Part shown: in pieces, positions 9,030-16,943 of the stretch
Position numbering within the stretch: position 1 is the first letter of the stretch
Layout: each line of letters opens with the position of its first letter
Assembly: GCA_045655245.1 (NCBI GenBank)
Contig: JAZOOX010000017.1
Location: 1 to 34,250 of the forward strand
DNA length: 34,250 bases
Source: RGIG8785 sp045655245
GTDB taxonomy: Bacteria > Bacillota > Clostridia > RGIG8785
Direction of reading: 5' to 3'
The notes under the pieces: generated by a model
Databases searched by the model: none
Told to the model about the DNA's origin: nothing
Seen by the model: only the letters and a program-made list of their open reading frames with translations
Program-made: the position numbers and the translations under genes

Positions 9030-12000
9030 TTAGTTACCCCAAGAAACGAGCACGTATGCTACGTCCTTCGAATCAATTACGCCGTCACGGTTGAGGTCGT
9101 ACTTGGCATAATCGTTGTAAGCAGTTCTGTCGTTGGTAGTGCCAAAGTAAGAAACAACTGCAGAAAGGTCATAGATGTTAATCATGTTGTCCTTAACGAT
9201 GTCACCTGCAAGGAAGGTAACGTTTACCTTGCTGGAGTCTTTACCAACTTCAACGAACTGAGCTTCGTCTCTTACGTTGTTCCAGAACTTTAAGGTTTTA
9301 TCCTCGGCCATGGTTACGGTGTAACGGGCAGTTCTGTAACCTGCGCCGGATACCGTTACGGTGTAAGCAGTGTTGTAAGGAAGCGCTCTTGTGAAGTTAT
9401 AAGCTTCACCGTCAGTACCAAGAGCGATTGTTTCATTTACAGTGCCACCAACGATGGCAACGGTCATATCCTGATATGCAGCAACGTTGTTTTCAACAGC
9501 GTTCGGGAAGGCAATGTCAATGGTAAGCTCTCTTACAGGAACTGTGATTTCAACACCTGTAATGGTGTCATCTGTGATATCAAAGTTGCCAACATCAGTT
9601 CCGTCTTCAAGAACACCACCGGGAACGAACGTATCTACAATATTATCGATGAGCTTTGTTGCGTGAGCAACGTTTGTTGTAATTTTGTTTCCCTCGGCAT
9701 CTTCAAGTGCTACTGCAAAGTCAAACTTACCGTAACCGGTAAATTTAACCTGACCGATTGTGATGGTTGTATCTGTATCGGTAGTTACGTTTGTCTTTCC
9801 TTTATAGTGGAATTCATAACGAACCTTGCTGTTATCTACAGGATTGATTGCAACATCAGCTTCAGATGCAATGATTTCGAATTCGTTTGCACCGTTAATC
9901 TGGGTAAGAGCAAATGTAAGGTCTACAGAGTTTAATCTGTTGATAATCTTACCATCTGCTGTAAGATTGATGTTGTAAACCTTTTCGCCTTCGGCATCAG
10001 TTTCAGTAACATCAACAAAATCAAGCTTAATGGTTTCTGCAAGCTTTTCATCATTTGCAACAATATAATAACCGTCTACTGCAATAATTTTGTATCCTGC
10101 AGGAACATTTGATGTAATAATTTCATTTTCTAACACAGATGTCGCAACCTTTATTTCAACAGGCCATTCGGTAGAACCCGCAGTTACAGACAAGTATACG
10201 TCACCGTTAATGGTAGCATTTTCAGTAATGGTAAGGTTACCTGTGTTTGCATTCTTGCTGGGATCCTGCATCCAGATAGACTTGTTAGCACCTTCAACAG
10301 TACCTCCGTTAACGGTAAGAATGTTCTGTGCTTCAACACCGTTTAAGAACTGACGGATACCACGATATGTGGATTTAATTGTACCGCCGTTAATGATGGT
10401 TTCAGCATAGGTTCCCTTGCCGTTTGTAAGGTTGTCAATGCCGTAAGCCATATCAGTACCGCCGAGGTGTTCGAATGTACCGTTTTCAATAGTAAGCTTG
10501 CCGCCGGGGTTGTTTGCAAGAACTGCAGAGTAACGATTCCAGCCGCTATTTACAGTTGCAGTAAGAGTCATCTTACCGTTACCTGTAATTGTAAGATCAC
10601 CACGGTTGTCTATAAGGCTGAAATTCTTTTCTGTGTTATCTGTACCTGTGATTGTCTTGCCGTTAAGGTCGAGTGTAATCTTCTTGTTGTTAGTAGCACT
10701 CTCGCTCATGGCAACATTTTCAATAAGGGTAACTGTGTCGCCGTCCTGAGCTGCTGCAAATGCATCGCCAAGGGAAGCATACTTTGTAGCGCCAATCTGA
10801 ACAACTGCCAGTTTAGCAGAATACTTGCCGTCTGCATACTTAACAACATAGCCTTCAACTGTTGTAGTAACATTAAGACCTTCGGGGCCTGTGATACTTG
10901 CGTTAGTATTGGTCAGTATAAATTCACCGTTAACCGTTCCGTTTCCTTCAACAGTGAGATTGCTGCCAACATTTATTACTTTACCTTCTGCAAGTGTTAA
11001 AGTTTTGCCGTTAAGGTTAAGCGTGCCCTTAACTTTTAAATTGCTTAAAAGTTCAACATCAGCAAGCAGTTTTAATCCGTTTGAAAATTCGGTAGCACGA
11101 CTTTGTATCTGCGCTACTGTGTAATAATAAGCGTTGTCCATTGCTGCAAAGTAGGGTGTACCGTCAGCATTCTTTGCACCGGTCATATCGTTTTCAGCAA
11201 CAGATGCAAACTTAACAGTTTTGTTGTCAAGATCAAATACGGTGCCCTCTTCTACTGTCACACCCAATTTTGATGTAACGTTCGAGCCATTGCTGATATC
11301 AATAGCAATCGCATTTCCAAGAGTTTTAAACTTATTCTTAACTGTCAATGTAGAGCCGTTAACGGTAAGTGCTGCCATCCCCTTGGTTGCGTTTATAATA
11401 GAAACATTGTCAAAAACAACGTTCTGTGCCTGGTAAACGTTAATACCACCTGCGCTATTCTTGTTATCCAAAACAATGTCCTTTAAAGTAACATTATCAG
11501 AATTTACGCCGATAAGGTGGTTGTATTTCTTGCTAAAGCCAGAACCTGTATACCATACGGCAGTTTCATCAGCGATGATGCTGTTTCCGTTACCGTTGAT
11601 AGTAATTTCTTTTGTAATAGTGAATTTGCCTTTTAACACAACATCTTTAAGAAGTGCAATTGTGTCGCCATTATCTGCATCCGTAAGTGCATCTGTAAGT
11701 TCAGCCATTGTGGAAACTTCATATGTTTTTGTATGATTGATAACGCCTGCGGCTTCAGATTTTTCTTTTGCTTCTGCACTCAAAATGTTTTTAACGAAAG
11801 TTGACTTAACTTCGGTATCATCATTAAATTCAAGAACATTGATTTCGTTGTCTTCAATGGTTGCAGTTGCCACATTGTAAACCTTCAAGCGAACATTATT
11901 AAAGTCATTTCCAGTAACAACGGGAGAACCGCTTACAACGTTTACAGTTCTGCCGGAAACGATGGTGTTATTGGTAAACTGACCATCACCACGAAGCAGA

Positions 12001-13565
12001 ATAACGTTTACATTGTCACCAAGTTCAAACGTATTGTTATCAACTACGAGATTGTCTCTTGCAACCTCGTAATAAATAGCAGTACTGTTTGTCTTGAAGT
12101 TACAGCCGGTAATGGTAATATCGCCTTCACCGGGAAGAACGCCATAGCCGCCGCCAACAAAGTTGACGCCACTGAGAGTACCGGACTGCAGACCAATACC
12201 GCCCTGTTTTGCAGCATCATCCATATACTCAATTGTCAAATCGTTGATGTTCAAATTCTGAGCATCGTAGAACAAACGGTTGCCGTTGCCTGCGGATTCG
12301 ATGCTTTTGATTGTCAGGGTGTAGTCGTTTCCGTTGATGGTCAGACCGTTGATGTTAAGAGTAATGAGATTGCCATTGCCAATGGTCATTTTCTCAGCGA
12401 ACATAATCCATTTATCAACAACTACGTTGTCAATAATGTTAACTGTTCCACCGGGAGCAGCTGCCTTGATAGCTTCCTGAAGGTCTGTGTAAAGTTCGCC
12501 GTTAACTTCTGCAACGATTGTTTCGCCGGCAGATTCTACAACCATACCGGTTTCGGGATCGAATTCAAAACCTGCGGGTACATATTTGGATACATCGTCA
12601 TAATGGTTTTGTGCTTTTGCACCATTTAAAAATGTACCGCCGGTAACTGTTGTGTTGGCATTACCGGAAAGTGCACCGTTAAGACCGGTAAAGCTACCGC
12701 CGCTGATGTTCACTACAGCGCTAGCGCCGGTGACTAAAACTGCAGCACCGCTGTCTGCACCTACTTCCTCACCCTTGTGAGTAAATGTACCGCCTGTAAT
12801 TTCTACATTGGTGTTGCTTCCGTAGATATACACAATGTTATCGGTCTGACCTGCATAACCGGAGCAGATAAATTCACCGCCTTCAATTGTGTTCTGACCG
12901 CCGCCGATGCTGAGCGCACCATGTGCACCTGTTACAACAACGGTGGAATTTTCGGGAATTGTCAAATCACCGGATGTTACAATTGCATAGGTAAAGTTGG
13001 TTACAGAAATAACTTCGCCGCCGTTAAGGATAGTTTCGCAACCTGCCGGATTTTCGATTGCTGTCGCATCAAAGTTGCCGGATACAGGTGCATCCCCATC
13101 TTCATTGCTGGCAATAACAACACCGCCGTTCATAATAAATCTAGCGCCGGGTTCATTGTTAATTGCCATACCGCCGTCTCCGTCGCAGGCATCAATTGTG
13201 CCTCTTTCTAAAACGAGGTCCGCGTAGTTATAAATACCACGGGAAATGATTTCACCATCACCCAGACTATCTTCAATAGTCAGTGAGCCACGGTTTGTCA
13301 AAGCGTAGACGTGCTTTGTACCGTTTAATCCGCCGATGATATCAAATCCGGCAAGATCAAGTGTAACTTCTACGCCTTCAGGGATTTCCACACTTGTTGC
13401 AACTTCAATGTTGCTTCCCAAAACAACCCTGCCGCCAGTAGCAAGTGCGTCTGCAAGCGCTGTTTCGTCATTAACAGTTGTTTCTGTTGCAAAAACATTA
13501 AAGCTCATTGTGCTAAGTACCATTGCAAAGCAAAGCACCATAGCCATAATTCTTTTAAGTTTCAC
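9030..13565 (-). CDS. Giant secreted beta-helix protein with C-terminal X-dockerin module
   Basis: The 1511-residue product starts at GTG 8 nt after AAGGAGG; the signal peptide (MKLKRIMAMVLCF..., ending near VFA) resembles that of its neighbour. Residues ~30-1150 are a long beta-helix-like repeat region (phrases such as LTIEDSLGDG, GTFTHKGEE and AVLVTGASAVVNISGG). A cohesin-like beta domain (~1180-1330) follows, then an X-module and dockerin in the last 167 residues, differing from the 1146-residue protein at only five positions. The first calcium loop is atypical and the second is canonical. It has its own copy of the ~208-bp leader, so it probably belongs to the same regulon as its paralogue. 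Function is unknown; a surface adhesin or glycan-binding fibre is the likeliest class. Confidence 0.88.
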   Translation of the reverse strand: MKLKRIMAMVLCFAMVLSTMSFNVFATETTVNDETALADALATGGRVVLGSNIEVATSVEIPEGVEVTLDLAGFDIIGGLNGTKHVYALTNRGSLTIEDSLGDGEIISRGIYNYADLVLERGTIDACDGDGGMAINNEPGARFIMNGGVVIASNEDGDAPVSGNFDATAIENPAGCETILNGGEVISVTNFTYAIVTSGDLTIPENSTVVVTGAHGALSIGGGQNTIEGGEFICSGYAGQTDNIVYIYGSNTNVEITGGTFTHKGEEVGADSGAAVLVTGASAVVNISGGSFTGLNGALSGNANTTVTGGTFLNGAKAQNHYDDVSKYVPAGFEFDPETGMVVESAGETIVAEVNGELYTDLQEAIKAAAPGGTVNIIDNVVVDKWIMFAEKMTIGNGNLITLNINGLTINGNDYTLTIKSIESAGNGNRLFYDAQNLNINDLTIEYMDDAAKQGGIGLQSGTLSGVNFVGGGYGVLPGEGDITITGCNFKTNSTAIYYEVARDNLVVDNNTFELGDNVNVILLRGDGQFTNNTIVSGRTVNVVSGSPVVTGNDFNNVRLKVYNVATATIEDNEINVLEFNDDTEVKSTFVKNILSAEAKEKSEAAGVINHTKTYEVSTMAELTDALTDADNGDTIALLKDVVLKGKFTITKEITINGNGNSIIADETAVWYTGSGFSKKYNHLIGVNSDNVTLKDIVLDNKNSAGGINVYQAQNVVFDNVSIINATKGMAALTVNGSTLTVKNKFKTLGNAIAIDISNGSNVTSKLGVTVEEGTVFDLDNKTVKFASVAENDMTGAKNADGTPYFAAMDNAYYYTVAQIQSRATEFSNGLKLLADVELLSNLKVKGTLNLNGKTLTLAEGKVINVGSNLTVEGNGTVNGEFILTNTNASITGPEGLNVTTTVEGYVVKYADGKYSAKLAVVQIGATKYASLGDAFAAAQDGDTVTLIENVAMSESATNNKKITLDLNGKTITGTDNTEKNFSLIDNRGDLTITGNGKMTLTATVNSGWNRYSAVLANNPGGKLTIENGTFEHLGGTDMAYGIDNLTNGKGTYAETIINGGTIKSTYRGIRQFLNGVEAQNILTVNGGTVEGANKSIWMQDPSKNANTGNLTITENATINGDVYLSVTAGSTEWPVEIKVATSVLENEIITSNVPAGYKIIAVDGYYIVANDEKLAETIKLDFVDVTETDAEGEKVYNINLTADGKIINRLNSVDLTFALTQINGANEFEIIASEADVAINPVDNSKVRYEFHYKGKTNVTTDTDTTITIGQVKFTGYGKFDFAVALEDAEGNKITTNVAHATKLIDNIVDTFVPGGVLEDGTDVGNFDITDDTITGVEITVPVRELTIDIAFPNAVENNVAAYQDMTVAIVGGTVNETIALGTDGEAYNFTRALPYNTAYTVTVSGAGYRTARYTVTMAEDKTLKFWNNVRDEAQFVEVGKDSSKVNVTFLAGDIVKDNMINIYDLSAVVSYFGTTNDRTAYNDYAKYDLNRDGVIDSKDVAYVLVSWGN

Positions 13566-13592
13566 TTAAAAACCTCCTTAAATTAAATTTTT

Positions 13593-13799
13593 CGAAATTA
13601 CCGTTTTCGCTTCGGGCAGAGAAATTGCGGCATTATTTCAGCGTTCTCTGCAACCAGACTGAAATAATGTGTCTTTTCGCCCCTCACCTCCATAGTGCCG
13701 TGTGGCAGTCGATAGTGATAAAACTTATGTCAGGCGGTGCTATAAAAGCAACTGCCACACAAAGCACCGAGCAAGAGACTTACTGCTCGCCGCCTTTTA
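13593..13799 (-). repeat. Conserved ~208-bp leader repeat, copy B
   Basis: This is the second copy of the leader. Inverted repeats are 13631-13641 with 13659-13669 (11 bp, perfect), 13616-13623 with 13644-13651 (8 bp), 13700-13709 with 13751-13760 (10 bp, perfect), 13735-13741 with 13763-13769 (7 bp) and 13768-13773 with 13784-13789 (6 bp). The first pair interleave, as do the third and fourth, giving the topology of pseudoknots or mutually exclusive hairpins. An A/G difference between copies in the 10-bp stem keeps pairing (G-C in B, G-U in A). On the plus strand TGCTATAAA inside it resembles an extended -10 box. I see no recognisable riboswitch class. Confidence 0.75.
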
Positions 13800-13827
13800 T
13801 AAATACTCAGCAAGGCTGAGTATTTAT
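13799..13827 (-). terminator. 12-bp hairpin after the small membrane protein gene
   Basis: ATAAATACTCAG (13799-13810) pairs perfectly with 13816-13827 around a 5-nt loop, 23 bp after the stop of the small membrane protein gene. The leader repeat starts exactly at its edge. A T-run is absent on the minus strand, so termination may be weak or the hairpin may be a processing site. Confidence 0.5.
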
Positions 13828-13849
13828 CATTAAGAAGAACAACGTTTAT

Positions 13850-14092
13850 TTAATCTCCGTAAAACCGACCGATAAACGGAATATGCCTTAAATAGGCCCT
13901 TTTTAATTCTTTTTTCCAATATCGGTATGCCTCTTCGTTAAAACTGCGTTGCATCTCCATTTTGATATACTCGCGTTCTTTCATAAGGGGAACAATGATG
14001 TTGAAGTAGATTGCAAACAAGAAGAATAAAACGATTATGGCTAACCCCATAAATACGAAAAATTCTCCACTGCTGTCATAGGTATATTCCAT
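13850..14092 (-). CDS. Small single-pass membrane protein coupled to the SLH/cohesin gene
   Basis: I do not recognise this 80-residue protein. A hydrophobic segment near residues 11-34 (FFVFMGLAIIVLFFLFAI) is followed by a basic, amphipathic tail rich in Lys, Arg, Glu and Tyr, probably cytoplasmic. I chose the ATG at 14092 because it overlaps the stop of the upstream gene by one base (TAATG), with GGAGG 13 nt upstream, implying translational coupling. A GTG at 14122 would add ten residues but lacks a visible ribosome site. Its placement suggests it is made together with the SLH/cohesin surface protein, perhaps as an export or anchoring accessory, which is inference only. Confidence 0.65.
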   Translation of the reverse strand: MEYTYDSSGEFFVFMGLAIIVLFFLFAIYFNIIVPLMKEREYIKMEMQRSFNEEAYRYWKKELKRAYLRHIPFIGRFYGD

Positions 14093-16065
14093 TAATTTAT
14101 TAATGCCTCCAATCTTGCGCACATTACTGCAACTTCTGCACGAGTTGCGTTTCCGAGGGGGTTCACATTACCATCCGAGCCCTTGATGATACCGGATTGA
14201 ACCATAGCTGCCATAGGCGCTACTGCGTAATCCGAAATTTTCTCTTTATCTGCAAAGGCATCCAGCGATGACATATCGTTCGTTTCAGTAATATAGCCTT
14301 CTGCAAGGAAGGCACGATAAGCCAGCGTGATTAAATCCTGTCTCGTGATGGTGTTTTCCGGCATAAAGTTCTCGCCGCTGCCGCGGGCAATACCCGCAAC
14401 CTTTGCGCTGCCGATTGCATTATAGTAATAACTTGAGGCAGGAACGTCGGCAAAGTTTTTGGTAAAGGCGTCGTTGATAGACAACATTCTTGTTAGGATT
14501 AAAATAAAGTCACCGCGTTTAATATTATTTGCGGGCGCATATTCGGTCTCGCTGATACCGTTGATAATTCCTTTTTTCTTTAACGTGTAAATGGATTCTT
14601 TTGCCCAGGCGTAATTGCCGAGATCGGTAAAGGTTTCGGTTATAGCGGGTGGTGTCACAGGCGTAACAGGCGTTGGCGGAGCAGGGGTAAAACCGCCTAC
14701 GTCGCTACCGCCGCTCGTTTCTGTAGAAGCAGCGGTCTTAGCCGTTGCAACGGGAGAAAACGCACCCAAACCGAGTTCATTCCTTGCCGCGATCTGTACG
14801 TAATAGGTTCTATTGTCGGACAAGCCTGTAATTTCTTTACTGTCGGTACTTGGATTGGTAATAATCTCGGTTTTATTGAGGTTGTTACTGCTGATTCCGT
14901 ATTTGATGGTATAGCCCGTTATGACAGAACCGCCGTCTTTGGGAGCCTTCCATTGAACTTTGATTTTCTCTCGACCGCCCGTTACGGTAGGGGCAGACAT
15001 TTGTTCGGGAACGGTTTTGGCATCCGCTTCAACGCCTTCAAAAACATCATCATAACGGTCTACTTTACCGTCGCGGTTAAAGTCTGCACATTCGTCATAA
15101 CTGCCGCTTTTGATTGCTTCAAAAGCGATCTTGTCTTCCGAATCAACCGCTCCGTCCATATTGACATCGCCGGGCACGAAATCGGCATTGGTTAATGCAA
15201 GAGGTTCGTCAAAGGTTACGCCGGTCCGTTTGTACGTTTTGTAACCCCTGCCTGTCAATTCGACCGTATATGTCGCACCGTCAACCACAGTGTTTTCCAC
15301 AACGAAAGTGGGAACGGTTATGCTGGGATCGTAATGCCCGCCTTTGGTAGTGGAAACGGTGTTCAGTACGGTGCTGATGGTGGAACCTGTTTTTTCGTTC
15401 GTGATGGTCAGTGTAAGTTTACTGTCTACGTAACCGCTCGCGGTGGATACAGTAAAATCGGCAACCTTATCCATGGTCAGTTTCACAATCGCTGTTACAC
15501 CTTCGTTGTCTTCACTGCTTGCCACGGCAGACTCAGAAACCGACGCGTCGTCTTCGGTCTCGATATATTGACTGCCGATCTTTACGTAACTACCTGCTGC
15601 ACTCTCGTTGTCAAGACGGAGCGTTACACTGCCTCCCGGTTCGCCAACAAAGGTGATAACAAACAAACCCGTTTCTTCATCGGTGAGTTCCAGGCTCCCT
15701 GCACTGTTGGTAACGATGCCGGGAAGTATTTTTCCCGTCGAATTGGAAAGGGCCGCATTGGGAGGAATTAAAGCGCACCGAGGAGGGTTGTTTTCTCCTT
15801 GTAAAAAATCAATGGATTTATATTTAAGGTCGCCGTCAAAACAAAGTGCAACCTGCGCCGCGGTCACGCTGCCGCCTGCGCCTTTTACGCCGACCTTGAT
15901 CTTTGCTTCACCCAGCAAGGTGCTTTGGTCGTCTTGTGTCACATCGGTTAAGACGATTTCTATATTCTCCGTTGCCGCCGAGACGGGAATTGCCGTCTGC
16001 ATCCCAAGCACAAGCACTAACGCCAAAATTGCCGAGCCGACTTTTTTAAGCCTTTCGAAATACAT
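14092..16065 (-). CDS. SLH-anchored surface protein with cohesin-like, X-dockerin and Fn3 domains
   Basis: The start is the ATG at 16065, which has GGAGGAG at ideal spacing; an upstream in-frame start at 16107 has none. The 657-residue protein has a signal peptide (1-31, ending VSA), a cohesin-like domain (~34-165, pattern AQVALCFDGDLKYKS ... GLFVITFVGEPGG), an X-module-like domain (~205-295), a dockerin with two canonical calcium loops (DVNMDGAVDSED ~300-311; DFNRDGKVDRYD ~328-339), a fibronectin type III domain (~355-448), a Gly/Pro/Thr linker (~449-475) and three SLH motifs (~478-657). It could be an anchoring scaffoldin receiving the dockerin proteins encoded downstream, though cohesin-dockerin specificity cannot be read from sequence. 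No promoter is visible in the 92-bp gap after tetR, so co-transcription is likely. Confidence 0.88.
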   Translation of the reverse strand: MYFERLKKVGSAILALVLVLGMQTAIPVSAATENIEIVLTDVTQDDQSTLLGEAKIKVGVKGAGGSVTAAQVALCFDGDLKYKSIDFLQGENNPPRCALIPPNAALSNSTGKILPGIVTNSAGSLELTDEETGLFVITFVGEPGGSVTLRLDNESAAGSYVKIGSQYIETEDDASVSESAVASSEDNEGVTAIVKLTMDKVADFTVSTASGYVDSKLTLTITNEKTGSTISTVLNTVSTTKGGHYDPSITVPTFVVENTVVDGATYTVELTGRGYKTYKRTGVTFDEPLALTNADFVPGDVNMDGAVDSEDKIAFEAIKSGSYDECADFNRDGKVDRYDDVFEGVEADAKTVPEQMSAPTVTGGREKIKVQWKAPKDGGSVITGYTIKYGISSNNLNKTEIITNPSTDSKEITGLSDNRTYYVQIAARNELGLGAFSPVATAKTAASTETSGGSDVGGFTPAPPTPVTPVTPPAITETFTDLGNYAWAKESIYTLKKKGIINGISETEYAPANNIKRGDFILILTRMLSINDAFTKNFADVPASSYYYNAIGSAKVAGIARGSGENFMPENTITRQDLITLAYRAFLAEGYITETNDMSSLDAFADKEKISDYAVAPMAAMVQSGIIKGSDGNVNPLGNATRAEVAVMCARLEALIN

Positions 16066-16096
16066 TTTGATCTCCTCCGTTTTCCTTGAAGTGTTA

Positions 16097-16112
16097 TGTA
16101 ATGTCATTTACA
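16097..16112. promoter_or_regulatory. Candidate TetR operator upstream of the SLH/cohesin gene
   Basis: TGTAATGTCATTTACA is an inverted repeat TGTAA-N6-TTACA lying 32 bp before the SLH/cohesin start. The same architecture, also beginning TGTAATGT, occurs at 16770-16785 upstream of the tetR gene. Two matching palindromes next to a TetR regulator suggest its binding sites; this is an inference. Confidence 0.5.
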
Positions 16113-16157
16113 CCGAATTGATTTTACGAAGACTGTTCCTCCGCGGGGTTAAAAAAA

Positions 16158-16721
16158 TTACCGCACGATATCAAATTTTGTCGCAATTCTTTGATAGAGG
16201 TTTTCAAGCAACATTTGCGTTTTTTCGCCGTCATCCCAGATGGCGTAATCAACAACGGATGCAATGATGGAGTAGATAAAAACCTCTGCCTGATGATGAG
16301 TACAGTCAAAGATGCTTATAATCTTTTCGGCATACTTTTCGTAAAGAAGTCTGAAATCCTTGGATTTTTCACGCATTCGTTCGCCAAACACAGGACTGGT
16401 TGTAATCTGAATGGCAAGGCGCAACTCGTATTTATATTTTTCAACCTCGTCCAAAAGCGAATCGAAATATTTTCTGACGTCATCGGTGTGATTGAGGGTA
16501 AAGGCAAAGAGTGCATCAACGACTTTGGACAACCCGTATTTTCCGGCGCTGATCCAGATATCATCTTTGTTTTCAAACCAGTAGTAAAGACTGCTTTGTG
16601 CCAGTTTTGCCTCTCTGCACAAATCCCCGATAGATGCATTAGCAAGTCCCGTCTTTAGAAGATAATCCCAAGTAGTCGTTATGATTGCCGTTCTTTTGTC
16701 GGACATATAAAAATTGTCCAT
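16158..16721 (-). CDS. TetR/AcrR-family transcriptional regulator
   Basis: The 187-residue protein has the usual TetR length and layout: an N-terminal helix-turn-helix (~28-50, reading ASIGDLCREAKLAQSSLYYW followed by FENKDD) and a helical ligand and dimerisation domain. The ligand is unknown. The ATG has AAAGGA 10 nt upstream. It lies between a candidate invertible promoter segment and the SLH/cohesin gene and probably shares a transcript with the latter. Candidate operators TGTAA-N6-TTACA lie in its own 5' leader and before the downstream gene, which suggests autoregulation plus control of the surface protein. The family call is firm; targets are inferred. Confidence 0.92.
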   Translation of the reverse strand: MDNFYMSDKRTAIITTTWDYLLKTGLANASIGDLCREAKLAQSSLYYWFENKDDIWISAGKYGLSKVVDALFAFTLNHTDDVRKYFDSLLDEVEKYKYELRLAIQITTSPVFGERMREKSKDFRLLYEKYAEKIISIFDCTHHQAEVFIYSIIASVVDYAIWDDGEKTQMLLENLYQRIATKFDIVR

Positions 16722-16769
16722 GTCCTTTCAATCCTTTCCCTTTGTACTTGTCGCCACATTTAACCGTGA

Positions 16770-16785
16770 TGTAATGTTCGTTACA
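16770..16785. promoter_or_regulatory. Candidate TetR operator in the tetR 5' leader
   Basis: TGTAATGTTCGTTACA is an inverted repeat TGTAA-N6-TTACA between the predicted transcription start and the tetR ATG. It matches the palindrome at 16097-16112. Flanking bases GCCAC/GTGGC add an outer stem, so an RNA hairpin is an alternative reading. Confidence 0.5.
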
Positions 16786-16811
16786 AGCAGTGGCAAAAAA
16801 ATTTGCCTGCA

Positions 16812-16829
16812 ACATAATCGAAATTATGT
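16812..16829. repeat. Recombinase-type site R1
   Basis: The site reads ACATAATCGAAATTATGT on the plus strand: CATAA-TCGAAA-TTATG, i.e. inner arms separated by six bases, the geometry of Xer/dif-type tyrosine recombinase core sites. It is the exact reverse complement of R3. The left flank CTGCAACATAA is shared with R2. Confidence 0.65.
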
Positions 16830-16837
16830 GGGGATAT

Positions 16838-16871
16838 GTATGTTTCTTACATACCACTAGCATATCACTAG
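16838..16871. promoter_or_regulatory. Palindrome and tandem repeat at the tetR transcription start
   Basis: GTATGT-TTCTT-ACATAC (16838-16854) is a perfect 6-bp-arm palindrome. It overlaps two head-to-tail 11-bp repeats, CATACCACTAG (16850-16860) and CATATCACTAG (16861-16871). They sit at and just downstream of the predicted tetR start site and could bind a regulator or an accessory factor. Confidence 0.4.
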
Positions 16872-16878
16872 CTTTTAG

Positions 16879-16907
16879 ATTTTACCATGTTTAGGAGCGT
16901 TTGTCAA
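16879..16907 (-). promoter_or_regulatory. Sigma-A promoter of tetR
   Basis: On the minus strand a perfect TTGACA (16902-16907) is separated by 17 nt from TAAAAT (16879-16884), preceded by TGG as an extended -10. Transcription would start near 16872, leaving a leader of about 150 nt that includes R1 and the candidate operator. Confidence 0.75.
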
Positions 16908-16943
16908 TGATTTTACCTACATTTCCTGAAATTCGTCAGAATG

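Noticed and set aside
10467..11000. 177-codon plus-strand ORF opposite the 1511-residue gene
   Set aside because: A shadow of the repetitive beta-helix coding sequence, with Cys-rich unnatural composition and no ribosome site.
9030..13565. Long imperfect repeats read as a CRISPR array
   Set aside because: The repeats are in-frame protein repeats without regular spacing or constant repeat units.
13609..13694. Short ORF of about 31 codons on the minus strand in the leader repeat (starting ATGGAGGTGAGG), ~38 codons in copy A
   Set aside because: No ribosome site precedes the ATG and the reading ends differ between copies, so it is more likely part of a structured RNA than a peptide gene.
14092..14122. 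Longer start (GTG at 14122) for the small membrane protein
   Set aside because: No ribosome site in front of it, whereas the ATG at 14092 has GGAGG upstream and a coupled stop-start overlap.
15608..16267. 219-codon plus-strand ORF
   Set aside because: It runs across the start regions of two well-supported minus-strand genes and has no family resemblance or ribosome site.
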